Assembly: GCA_026005135.1 (NCBI GenBank)
Contig: BPKM01000002.1
Span: 310,001 to 374,000, forward strand
Direction: 5' to 3'
DNA: 64,000 bases
DNA from: Leptospiraceae bacterium
GTDB lineage: Bacteria > Spirochaetota > Leptospiria > Leptospirales > Leptonemataceae
In this document: piece by piece, positions 55,685 through 64,000 of the stretch
Numbering within the stretch: position 1 is the first letter of the stretch
Layout of the letters: each line of letters begins with the position of its first letter
Translations under genes and position numbers: made by a program
Notes under the pieces: generated by a model
Told to the model about the DNA's origin: nothing
Seen by the model: the letters and a program-made list of their open reading frames with translations, nothing else
Database searches by the model: none

Positions 55685-57118
55685 TTAATTTAAATCTAAA
55701 TCAATTTCTTCTGGTAATGATTTCTTAATATTCTCTAATGTACTTTTTGCATATTGAATCTGTTCCAGTATGCGTTTTTTTGCTGTCCCTCCCCTGCTTA
55801 CTTTTTTTTCTACACTTTTTTGTATATCAATATTTTCGTAATAAAAATTATCATCACTTAAATCTGGATGTATAGATTTTCGCAATTCTTGGGGGATATC
55901 GAATAAAGTATATCCATTATCAACACAGGTCTTAACTAATTTTCCTATAATATGATGTGCTTCTCTAAAAGGAATTTGCTTTTTCTGTACAAGAGCATCA
56001 GCAAGATCTGTTGCAGTTGAAAATCCTTTTTGTAATGATTTTTCCAGTTTTTTTTCTTTTATTTTAAAGGAAAGTATCATTAAATGAATACCTTCTAATA
56101 TTTTTAAAATTTCTTCTGATTCTATTAAAGGTTTTCTATCTTCCTGTAAATCTCTATTATAGGTTAATGGCAGTCCCTTTACTGTGATTAATAAAGAATT
56201 TAAATTACTAATAAACTTTCCTGTTTTACCTCGAATAAGTTCAGCCAGATCTGGATTTTTTTTCTGAGGCATTATTGAACTACCTGTCGTTAAAGAATCT
56301 GGTAACTCTATAAAAGAAAATTCTACAGAACTAAATAAAATAATTTCTTCGCATAAACGGGATAAATGAACAGCAATAACAGAAATACCGTAAAGCAAAT
56401 TAAAAATATGATCTCGACTGGAAACAGCATCCATAGAATTCTCATATAATTCTTTAAAATTTAATTCTTTCTTTAAAAAAAGTCTATCATTCTCATAGTT
56501 TACACCTGTTGCAGCACCACAACCAAGAGGAAGGCGATTTGCCTGTTCAAAAACAAAAATCATTCGTTCTATATCTCTTATAAACATCCAGAAATATGCC
56601 ATTAAATGATGAGAAAATCTTACAGGTTGTGCAACCTGTAAATGGGTATAAGAAGGGAAAATAAAATCAATTAATTCTTCGGAGCGATTTATTATAATTT
56701 TACATATTTCTAATAATTTTAAAATAATTTGTCGAGATAGCTTTTTTACATATAAATGGGTATCTAAAGCAATTTGATCATTTCTGGAACGTCCAGTATG
56801 TAATTTTCCTGCAATAGGACCAATCATTTCTTTTAATCGTTGCTCTATATGTGTATGAATATCTTCTAATTCTATATTTATAGGAAATTTATGTTCTTCT
56901 ATTTCTCTTTGAATTTGTTTTAAGCCATTTAATATCAAAGATAGTTCTTCTTCATTTAGAATTCCTATTTTATATAACATTTTTGCATGTATATAGGAAC
57001 CTTTTAAATCTTCTTTATATAGTTTTATATCAAGCAATATAGATTCTCCTAATTCAATTAAAATAGGATGTACATTACCTTCGGATCTACCTTTCCATAA
57101 AGTTTCTTTTGTATCCAT
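55685..57118 (-). CDS. argH: Argininosuccinate lyase
   Basis: 477 residues. Conserved blocks: LWKGRSEG near the N-terminus, HTGRSRNDQIALDTHLY, YTHLQVAQPVRFSHHLMAY, GCGAATGVNY and the fumarase-superfamily signature GSSIMPQKKNPDLAE with the catalytic Ser. It splits argininosuccinate to arginine and fumarate. No other arg gene is in the window. Start ATG 57118 with weak context; the 277-residue hypothetical gene is 59 bases upstream. Confidence 0.95.
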   Translation of the reverse strand: MDTKETLWKGRSEGNVHPILIELGESILLDIKLYKEDLKGSYIHAKMLYKIGILNEEELSLILNGLKQIQREIEEHKFPINIELEDIHTHIEQRLKEMIGPIAGKLHTGRSRNDQIALDTHLYVKKLSRQIILKLLEICKIIINRSEELIDFIFPSYTHLQVAQPVRFSHHLMAYFWMFIRDIERMIFVFEQANRLPLGCGAATGVNYENDRLFLKKELNFKELYENSMDAVSSRDHIFNLLYGISVIAVHLSRLCEEIILFSSVEFSFIELPDSLTTGSSIMPQKKNPDLAELIRGKTGKFISNLNSLLITVKGLPLTYNRDLQEDRKPLIESEEILKILEGIHLMILSFKIKEKKLEKSLQKGFSTATDLADALVQKKQIPFREAHHIIGKLVKTCVDNGYTLFDIPQELRKSIHPDLSDDNFYYENIDIQKSVEKKVSRGGTAKKRILEQIQYAKSTLENIKKSLPEEIDLDLN

Positions 57119-57176
57119 TATTATACTTAACGTTTTATTAAATCATTACGTCAAATCAAAATTACTAAGGTACTCT

Positions 57177-58010
57177 TTAAATCTTTAATTTATGAAATAT
57201 TTCTTTAAAGGAATCTTCTGGCGTTAAAAGATTTTCTATATAAAGTTGATAATCCAGTACAAGGTTTTTTATCTCAAAATAAACATCTTTAAACCGTTCA
57301 AAAATAACTTCTTTTCTTGCACCTATAGATATAACAAGAAAGGAATTAAATGAAAGTATAATTAAAATATCACGTTTTTTTAACTTTGAACGTATACTCT
57401 TATCAATTTCCAAAATAAAATCATATGTACCAGCATTACCTAAGAAAGAAAGATAATTTTCCAGAAAATTAAATTTAAAATGGGTTAATGTTACTGGAAT
57501 ATTTTTTTCCAGATAGGGTCTGCTTATTCTTTCTATATATTGAATTGTATTTTCTATATAATCATAGAAATTTGTTTCTAAAAATAATACATCATTTAAA
57601 ATAATTTTTCTTACAAGGGGAAAAAACTCTTTTGAAAAAATTTCTGCTATTAGTTTTTCACTTTTTAAAGGATAAATCGCGTAAATTTCTAAGGAATTCC
57701 AGAAAAACTTATTATGTTTTAATAATGGATTTGTAATAATATCAATTTTTTTTCCTAATTCTATATAAGTTTTATCTAAATACTTAATATGTAAATAAAA
57801 ACAACCAGAATGCAAATAATAAAAATAAAAAATCAATTCTATAATAGATAAAGGTGTAAAATGATTCATATAATGAATATAAGTTTCTTTGATATTAGAT
57901 TCTAAATCCTGTAAAGCTTCGTCCCAATAAATCTCTAATTCTTCGGAATATTTTTTTAATAGAGGACTATAATTCCACAAATCATTTATTATATTTTCTT
58001 GTTGAATCAC
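57177..58010 (-). CDS. Hypothetical protein, possibly a degenerate GGDEF-like fold
   Basis: 277 residues, aromatic- and Lys-rich, no signal peptide. The C-terminal half (THFKFNFLENYLSFLGNAGT, then SKLKKRDILIILSFNSFLVI) follows the spacing of a GGDEF domain, with SFNSF at the place of GGDEF, so no cyclase activity is expected; this resemblance is weak. The N-terminal half has helices with HYMNHFTPLSIIELIFYFYY. It is divergent from ftsK, 83 bases apart. Confidence 0.5.
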   Translation of the reverse strand: MIQQENIINDLWNYSPLLKKYSEELEIYWDEALQDLESNIKETYIHYMNHFTPLSIIELIFYFYYLHSGCFYLHIKYLDKTYIELGKKIDIITNPLLKHNKFFWNSLEIYAIYPLKSEKLIAEIFSKEFFPLVRKIILNDVLFLETNFYDYIENTIQYIERISRPYLEKNIPVTLTHFKFNFLENYLSFLGNAGTYDFILEIDKSIRSKLKKRDILIILSFNSFLVISIGARKEVIFERFKDVYFEIKNLVLDYQLYIENLLTPEDSFKEIFHKLKI

Positions 58011-58093
58011 ATTTAAATAATATAAAATGATTTCTAATTGTAAAGAAAATTTTATTTTTAGTATATAAAGAAAATGAACGATATATTTTAAAA

Positions 58094-58804
58094 ATGGAAG
58101 TTACAAAACAAATCGGTTCTAAAATTATTACTACCTTAAAAAATCAATCAAAACAAACTCAAATATTCGTTTTGATTTTTTTTATAATAGGTATTTTATT
58201 AATTTTAAGTAATTATTTTATAAAGAATGATCCTTCACAAACGCAAGAACAATCAGGTTTATTAGGATATTACTTATATTTTATATTATTCCAGTTATTT
58301 GGTATAAGTAGTAATTTTGCAGGACCTTTATTGGTAATATTTTCTATTAAAAGTTTTTTTTCTTCTGATTTAAAATATCTTAAAAATGGACTTTTAGGAT
58401 TAACTTTATTTTTATTTTCTTTTAGTAGTTTATTGGCTATATTTGACTATAATCAATGTGGTTTTGCTGGAGAACAACTAACAATTTTAGGAACTTACTT
58501 ATTAGGGAAAATAGGTTTTTTAATTTTTACTATTATAATCTTTATAATCTCTAATTTTTATATGTTTTCTTTAAAGTTAAAAGACATTATAAATTTTTTT
58601 AAAAATAAAAAAGAAAAAAAAATCAATTTGTTTGAACTCTTAATTAAATTAATGCCTTTATTAGTGGTGTTTTTTCAATCTAAAAAATTTAGATTCTGGA
58701 ATAAAAAAAATAAAGCGATTTCTATTTCTACCGACAATAATGGTGAAAGTATTTTCAAAAAAACCAGAATCTATGGAATTTCTAAAAAATATATTCAAAA
58801 ATAA
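58094..58804 (+). CDS. ftsK: FtsK N-terminal membrane domain (split from the motor)
   Basis: 236 residues. Four membrane helices (about 24-45, 62-85, 97-118 and 137-165) reproduce the FtsK/SpoIIIE 4TM anchor. The frame ends soon after an A7 tract at 58760-58766 (reading FKKTRIYGIS then stop), while the motor frame (+1) is open through the same region and beyond. Removing one A fuses the two parts as GESIFKK then PESMEFLKNIFKN. Either this is an indel in the consensus, a real split, or expression by slippage on the A-run. The membrane domain should anchor the translocase at the division septum. Confidence 0.75.
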   Translation: MEVTKQIGSKIITTLKNQSKQTQIFVLIFFIIGILLILSNYFIKNDPSQTQEQSGLLGYYLYFILFQLFGISSNFAGPLLVIFSIKSFFSSDLKYLKNGLLGLTLFLFSFSSLLAIFDYNQCGFAGEQLTILGTYLLGKIGFLIFTIIIFIISNFYMFSLKLKDIINFFKNKKEKKINLFELLIKLMPLLVVFFQSKKFRFWNKKNKAISISTDNNGESIFKKTRIYGISKKYIQK

Positions 58805-61106
58805 AATAGAAATTCAGGAAAAATTAGAAAATAAACCTCCCTGGATCCAGAAAGTAGAAATTATAGAAGAAGATTCAGATCAATCATTTCCTCGCATAAT
58901 AGAAGAAAATCAAGAAAACGAAGATTTTAAAATAAAAAGCGAATCAGATATAAATTCCAATAATAAAAATTTTTATAATAACTTTCATAACGAAAAACTG
59001 GAAAGCCAACAATTTTATCTATCTTCTGATGAAAAAGAACAAGAACAAAAAGATATTCCAATCCCAAAAAAAATAAAAATCTATTTTGACTCCTATAAAG
59101 ATCGGTTCTTATTTGAAGACGAAGAACATAAAAAAAAAATTAATTTAGATAATAATATAACTACAAAGAATGCTTATGCTTCCAAAGATCTATTAGATGA
59201 ATTGGAATTAGATCCAGAAATATATAAAGAAATTCAATTTTCAAATTTAACATCGCATATTCAAAATATAAATCACCATAACTCTGATTTAAAAAATGAT
59301 GTAGATATTTCGAATCAAACACTTCAAATAGAAGAGCTTTCTATAGAAATAGAAGAAGATAATAAAAATACTGAACAAAACTCAACAAATCATATTAATA
59401 AGAGCGATTTAGAAAATATAAACAACGAAGAAACAAATATTTTAATCAATCCTGATGAGTCTCAAGAAAACATTGAACAAGAACCTATAGAAGAAGCAAA
59501 TCAAACTATAAATGAGAATTATAATGTAAATCAAAAAAATGAAAAACAAAATGAAATTGATCAAAACTTTGATGAACCATCACCTATAAAAGAAAAAAAT
59601 AAGGATATAAATTCTCTTTATTCTCTAAATCCAGAATATATTCAAAAAAAATTAAAAGAATTGCAAGAACAAATTATTTCGTCAGATCCTACGGCCAAAC
59701 CTTATAGACTATCCTTAAGAAATTTAAAATTGGATCAAACATCTTTTCAAATCAGCGGTATATCAATTCAACAAGAAATACAGGAAAACTGGCAAAAATT
59801 AGAACAGGTATTAAATGACTATGGAATTAAAGGACAGGTTGTTGGAGCAACCAGAGGTCCAATGATTACAATGTACGAAATTCGCTTAGAACCAGGTGTT
59901 CGAGTAAATCGAATTATAAATTTACAAGATGAAATACGAATGAATTTAGCTGCATTATCTGTGCGAATTGTAGCACCAATTCCCGGAAAAACAACCATTG
60001 GTATAGAAATACCCAATAAAACAAGAGAATTTGTAATATTAGGCGAGTTGGTCCATAAAGACTCCGAATTTTTTTCTAAGAAAAGAGATATCAATATTCC
60101 CTTAGGTAAAGATGTAGCAGGAAAAACAAGATATATTGATCTAACAAGACTTCCACACTTACTTATAGCTGGTGCAACTGGTTCTGGTAAATCTGTATTT
60201 TTAAATTCTATTATTGCCTCGCTATTATATCAATATTCTCCAGAACAAATACGATTTCTAATGATTGATCCCAAAATGGTAGAACTTAAATTATACGAAG
60301 GAATTCCACATTTATTGTACCCGGTTATTATTGACGTAAAATTAGCGGAAAAAGCCTTACATTGGGCCGTAAACGAAATGGAAAATCGTTATAAATTATT
60401 TTCACTTGCAAAATGTAGAGATATTCGTTCCTATAATGAAAAAATCAAAAAAGGAACAATTAAAGGGAATCATATACCTTATATTGTAATCATCATTGAT
60501 GAATTATCTGATCTGATGATGGTTTCTGCCAAAGAAGTGGAAGAATCTATTATAAGATTAACCCAAAAAGCAAGAGCTGTTGGAATTCATATGATACTTG
60601 CAACACAAAGACCATCTGTTGATGTAATAACTGCATTAATTAAAGCAAATTGTCCAGCTCGTATTAGTTTTCAGGTAGCACAAAAAGTAGATTCTCGCAT
60701 TATACTGGATATTAACGGAGCAGAAACACTATTAGGGAAAGGAGATATGCTATATCGTTCCCCTGCTTCTACGTTACCAATAAGAATTCAAGCTCCTAAT
60801 ATAACAGAAGAAGAAATAGAAACCATAGTTAAAGAAACCCAGAATTATGATTTCTTAGGATATATTGATTTACCAGAAGAACAAGAAATACAAACCGATT
60901 TTGGCTTTAATCATATGGACGAAGAATTAATAGGAAAAGCATGGAAAATCATATTAGAAACGGGAAAAACTTCTACATCTTATATACAAAGACGATTAAG
61001 AATAGGCTATAATCGTGCAGCAAATATAATGGAAAAATTAGAAGAAATGGGCTATCTAAGTCCTGCTATAGGAAATAAACCACGAGAAATCCTCAAAAGA
61101 GAATAA
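58740..61106 (+). CDS. ftsK: FtsK/SpoIIIE DNA translocase, linker, motor and gamma domain
   Basis: 788 residues. An Asn/Glu-rich linker (1-300) precedes the alpha domain (RGPMITMYEIRLEPGVRVNR), the RecA-like motor with Walker A AGATGSGKSVFLNSII (about 475-490) and Walker B IVIIIDELSDLMM (about 582-594), ATQRPSVDVITALIKANCPA and GAETLLGKGDMLY. A C-terminal winged-helix gamma domain follows (LIGKAWKIILETGKTSTSY, RRLRIGYNRAANIMEKLEEM). It pumps chromosome DNA during division. ATG 58740 has no ribosome-binding site and the frame is open upstream of it, so independent initiation is doubtful; it overlaps the membrane-domain frame by 65 bases. Confidence 0.9.
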   Translation: MVKVFSKKPESMEFLKNIFKNKIEIQEKLENKPPWIQKVEIIEEDSDQSFPRIIEENQENEDFKIKSESDINSNNKNFYNNFHNEKLESQQFYLSSDEKEQEQKDIPIPKKIKIYFDSYKDRFLFEDEEHKKKINLDNNITTKNAYASKDLLDELELDPEIYKEIQFSNLTSHIQNINHHNSDLKNDVDISNQTLQIEELSIEIEEDNKNTEQNSTNHINKSDLENINNEETNILINPDESQENIEQEPIEEANQTINENYNVNQKNEKQNEIDQNFDEPSPIKEKNKDINSLYSLNPEYIQKKLKELQEQIISSDPTAKPYRLSLRNLKLDQTSFQISGISIQQEIQENWQKLEQVLNDYGIKGQVVGATRGPMITMYEIRLEPGVRVNRIINLQDEIRMNLAALSVRIVAPIPGKTTIGIEIPNKTREFVILGELVHKDSEFFSKKRDINIPLGKDVAGKTRYIDLTRLPHLLIAGATGSGKSVFLNSIIASLLYQYSPEQIRFLMIDPKMVELKLYEGIPHLLYPVIIDVKLAEKALHWAVNEMENRYKLFSLAKCRDIRSYNEKIKKGTIKGNHIPYIVIIIDELSDLMMVSAKEVEESIIRLTQKARAVGIHMILATQRPSVDVITALIKANCPARISFQVAQKVDSRIILDINGAETLLGKGDMLYRSPASTLPIRIQAPNITEEEIETIVKETQNYDFLGYIDLPEEQEIQTDFGFNHMDEELIGKAWKIILETGKTSTSYIQRRLRIGYNRAANIMEKLEEMGYLSPAIGNKPREILKRE

Positions 61107-61155
61107 TTAATAAAAAAGATTTACCTTAATTGAATAAAAAAATTATTTGTTTTTT

Positions 61156-63900
61156 ATGAATTTAAAAAAAATATTAGATTTTGTAGTTTTTCCTATATTA
61201 TTTTATTTAGTTATTTTTATAATTATATTTAATAAAGTATTTATGGGAGAATATCATTTCATTAATCATGATAATTTTATTCAATTTTATGTTTCCTTTA
61301 TAAAAACTACTTTATGGGATCCTAATTTAGGATATGGATTTCCAATCTATGGAGATCCACAATGGCAAATTTTTTATCCTTTTCGATATTTTTTCCCAAA
61401 AACACTTAATGGTTTCGATTATTATCTTTTACATTTTCTTATAATTGGAGCTTATTTTACATTCCTTACAGCATACGAATTAACCCAAAAATTTATTCCT
61501 TCATTTATTGCTGGCTTAATTTATTCTTTATCTGGAAGTATGGCGGGACAAATGAGCATGTTAAGTGTACCTGCAACTTCTTCTTATCTTCCTGCTATCT
61601 TTTATTTTTTTTATAAGTTATTATACGAGAAAAGTAAAATAAAATGGATGTTAGGATTTACTTTTAGTATATCCTTAGGTTTTCTTTCTGGTCAACCTCA
61701 ATTTTTTATTTATATTGTTTTATTCCTCGGTTTTTTTTATATTTTTTATATCCTTAATAATAAAATTGATAATAAAATTTATAAAATTTCTTTTTTAGTT
61801 TTATTTTCTTCGCTTTTAGGGATATTATTAGTTAGTTTTTCCTTTTTTTCTATTATTGAAGCAAATCTGGTTTCCTTACGTTCGTCAAAAATACCTTTTG
61901 ATAAGTTTAATGATTATGAATTTCTAATTCGCAATATTATACATTTATTCTTCCCCTATTTTTTAGGTGGAATTCACCCCGATCAATTATTTGCATATAT
62001 TTATCCAGAGAATTATGCAATTTCTCATAATTTTCATGAACAATTCAGATATTTTGGATTATTACCATGGTTTTTAATATTTTTTTCTATAAGATTGGTT
62101 AAACAAAAAGAAGTAAAAAATTTTTTTATATTTTGTTTATTATTTTATTTTTTATGGGCATTAGGAACCCAAACTTTAATTTCAAAAATATTATATTATA
62201 TTCCTATCATTAACCGTTTACGAGGTCCTTCTCGCCATTTTTTAGAAATCACATTTATAATCGCTCTACTAACATCTATAGGATTATCAAATTTAAAACA
62301 GATATTAAAGTACCATTTTATATACATAATTATATTATTTAGTATTGTTATATCTTTACCATTTATATATTTTTTTCTTTATCCAGAATTATTAGAAAAA
62401 TATGTAAGTATATCTTATAATATTTTTTCTATATACCATAATAATGGTTTAATACTTCAATTCTTTTTATTATTTTTGATATTTCTAGTATTAGTTATTT
62501 ATAAATTTTATGATTTTAAATTTGGCTTTAATTTATTTCTACTGGGTATTATATTAATTGATCTCGGATTCAATTTACAGGGTATAGATGCTCTTGTTTA
62601 TGCTTCTAAAAAAGATATCTGGTATAGAGCCGATAAAGAATATAAACAAATAGCTTCTTATTTTGATTCTAATAAAAATTTTAGATATTATATATCTAAT
62701 ACATGTATTTCTTATGATATTTATGAATGTTCTAATATACCTTTTTTAAATAATATAAATACTTTATATAATATTCCATCTTCGTCTGTATATAATCCTT
62801 TAGTACATAAATATATTGCAGGATTAAATTTATTATTCAGCAATAAAAAAGACCTTCTGCCTTACTGGAATATAGGTTTGGATGTTCAAAATTTATACAC
62901 AAATGATATTTTTCAGGGACAAATACTATTAATCATACCAGATAAAACTTATAAATTAATGATACCGAACATAATAATAAATCAATTTAATAAAATAGAT
63001 TTAATAAAAACAAATCTATTTTTTTCTATTTATACCGAAAAAGAAAAATTAAAAAAAGGTGATCCTGTATTAGAAATAAATATTCCAGATATTAATTACA
63101 AAAAAGTTTTAATATATCCTACAGATATAGATTTTTATATTGATAATTGCAAAAAAGCAAAATACAAAAAAAAATTAGTAGATAAATGTTTGCATTTGTA
63201 TAATGAGGAAATACTAATAAAGAATAAAAATCATATAATCTTTTTAAAATCATTATTAAAAAAATCTATCCTTAGTCTACATTCTATTACATTATCTTCT
63301 CCTCAAAACGAAAATACTCAAAAAACTTTTCATGGAAATGCTTTTTACATTCCTGAAAGTCATAATATCAGTACTATAAATTTTGATAGATATTCGAAAA
63401 AAGTATTTTATAATAATGTTATACCTAGAGCATATTTTGCAAAATCAATTGAATATATAAAACAAGATGAATTATTAAATTTATTATTCTTAGATAAAAA
63501 TTTTATTATAAATACAAATTTAATAGAAAGGTCTTTTATTCATTCCAATCTATTACAAAAAAATAATTTTTTAGTCAACAATACATCTATTGAATGGCTA
63601 ATTTCTAGTGATTATTATTTAAAACTTAAAACATTTAATAAAAACGAAGGGTTCTTAGTATTGTTAGATTTATACTATCCTTCCTGGAAAGCTTTTATTG
63701 ATAACAAAGAAGTTCCTATTTATCCCGTAAATATAATAGGAAGAGGAATTTTTGTTCCTGCAGGTGAACATATTATTGAATTTAAGTTCTATCCAAAATC
63801 TTTAATTATAGGTATTATTGTAAGCATTTTATCATTTATTGCATTAGGTGTTTTTATTTATATTCTAACACAAAAAAAATTTGAATTTAAAAACTTTTAA
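61156..63900 (+). CDS. YfhO-family multi-pass membrane protein
   Basis: 914 residues with about 12-14 membrane helices in the first 470 residues and one at the C-terminus ([20 protein letters not shown]), with a large external region between. The early segment FINHDNFIQFYVSFIKTTLW and GYGFPIYGDPQWQIFYPFRY matches the GT-C-type YfhO family, thought to glycosylate lipoteichoic acid or lipids; the acidic HD motif after the first helix is the usual catalytic location. The C-terminal ENFEGFLVLLDLYYPSWKAF-like segment (GFLVLLDLYYPSWKAFIDNK) is also typical. TTG at 61147 is an alternative start. Substrate unknown. Confidence 0.8.
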   Translation: MNLKKILDFVVFPILFYLVIFIIIFNKVFMGEYHFINHDNFIQFYVSFIKTTLWDPNLGYGFPIYGDPQWQIFYPFRYFFPKTLNGFDYYLLHFLIIGAYFTFLTAYELTQKFIPSFIAGLIYSLSGSMAGQMSMLSVPATSSYLPAIFYFFYKLLYEKSKIKWMLGFTFSISLGFLSGQPQFFIYIVLFLGFFYIFYILNNKIDNKIYKISFLVLFSSLLGILLVSFSFFSIIEANLVSLRSSKIPFDKFNDYEFLIRNIIHLFFPYFLGGIHPDQLFAYIYPENYAISHNFHEQFRYFGLLPWFLIFFSIRLVKQKEVKNFFIFCLLFYFLWALGTQTLISKILYYIPIINRLRGPSRHFLEITFIIALLTSIGLSNLKQILKYHFIYIIILFSIVISLPFIYFFLYPELLEKYVSISYNIFSIYHNNGLILQFFLLFLIFLVLVIYKFYDFKFGFNLFLLGIILIDLGFNLQGIDALVYASKKDIWYRADKEYKQIASYFDSNKNFRYYISNTCISYDIYECSNIPFLNNINTLYNIPSSSVYNPLVHKYIAGLNLLFSNKKDLLPYWNIGLDVQNLYTNDIFQGQILLIIPDKTYKLMIPNIIINQFNKIDLIKTNLFFSIYTEKEKLKKGDPVLEINIPDINYKKVLIYPTDIDFYIDNCKKAKYKKKLVDKCLHLYNEEILIKNKNHIIFLKSLLKKSILSLHSITLSSPQNENTQKTFHGNAFYIPESHNISTINFDRYSKKVFYNNVIPRAYFAKSIEYIKQDELLNLLFLDKNFIINTNLIERSFIHSNLLQKNNFLVNNTSIEWLISSDYYLKLKTFNKNEGFLVLLDLYYPSWKAFIDNKEVPIYPVNIIGRGIFVPAGEHIIEFKFYPKSLIIGIIVSILSFIALGVFIYILTQKKFEFKNF

Positions 63901-63907
63901 AAAAGAT

Positions 63908-64000
63908 TTACCTGTATAATATTGGTAAAAAAATTGCTTTTACTTCCTGATTAGTTTGAATAAAAACGATCCATATATATTGTAATGGAAAATGATATGA
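63908..64000 (-). CDS. C-terminal end of a leftward gene (cut by window edge)
   Basis: From the right edge the minus strand is open for 30 codons ending IWIVFIQTNQEVKAIFLPIL and two more residues before TAA at 63908. Convergent with the YfhO-family gene. Too short to assign; codon content is compatible with coding sequence but chance is possible. Confidence 0.35.
   Translation of the reverse strand, partial: SYHFPLQYIWIVFIQTNQEVKAIFLPILYR

Noticed and set aside
1..64000. tRNA or rRNA genes
   Set aside because: No cloverleaf-like segment or T-loop GTTCGAATC-type sequence was recognised in the intergenic regions by eye; a covariance search would be decisive.

Overview
The window is a very AT-rich chromosomal segment from a Gram-negative, aerobic-type heterotroph, most likely a Leptospirales-like spirochaete. 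The supports are: several lipoproteins with spirochaete-style lipoboxes, outer-membrane barrels, a 7TM-DISM receptor fused to a SpoIIE phosphatase, GGDEF/EAL and methyl-accepting signalling proteins, and one intact plus two decayed copies of a small gene family resembling the Leptospira-restricted DUF1564 proteins. The assignment rests on gene content and motif reading only. No rRNA or tRNA gene was recognised.

Layout. 1-8.1 kb: a clipped SixA-like phosphatase, a GHKL ATPase, secreted/lipoproteins, a frameshifted GGDEF-EAL gene, then a leftward lutABC lactate-oxidation operon followed by an SDR dehydrogenase. 8.2-13.5 kb: a UvrD/PcrA helicase whose stop overlaps the start of a 7TM-DISM/SpoIIE/TPR receptor-phosphatase. 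13.5-20.5 kb: acyl-CoA catabolism (acyl-CoA dehydrogenase, AtuA-like protein, biotin-dependent carboxyltransferase, dethiobiotin synthetase) with a frameshifted PlsC-like acyltransferase between. 20.6-25.2 kb: an accessory island with tiny membrane proteins, a DUF1564-like gene broken by two MITE-like insertions, a Cys-rich secreted protein, and a CRISPR remnant abutted by an IS30-family element. 25.3-36.5 kb: an outer-membrane protein, thiD-clc, hypotheticals, a K+-dependent-type membrane pyrophosphatase, a methyl-accepting protein, bioB and a phosphatase.

37-48 kb is an acetate module, all leftward: porin, two-subunit sodium/solute symporter (DUF4212 + ActP-like), methyl-accepting protein, cNMP/CBS/DUF294 protein, DEDDh exonuclease, and acetyl-CoA synthetase. 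Porin, both symporter subunits and acs share an unusual GA-repeat ribosome-binding leader. The acs leader also carries an array of five covarying hairpins and a perfect G-quadruplex motif, which is the best candidate here for an undescribed regulatory element. 48.4-64 kb: a frameshifted quinone oxidoreductase, topA, an M23 peptidase, pcnB, argH, ftsK split across two overlapping frames, and a YfhO-type membrane protein.

Physiologically, lactate oxidation, acetate uptake and activation, acyl-CoA carboxylation with local biotin genes, and PPi-driven ion pumping fit together as an organic-acid/fatty-acid lifestyle. Five genes (GGDEF-EAL, acyltransferase, porin, oxidoreductase, ftsK) contain apparent frameshifts, so either consensus-level indel errors or real gene decay must be considered.
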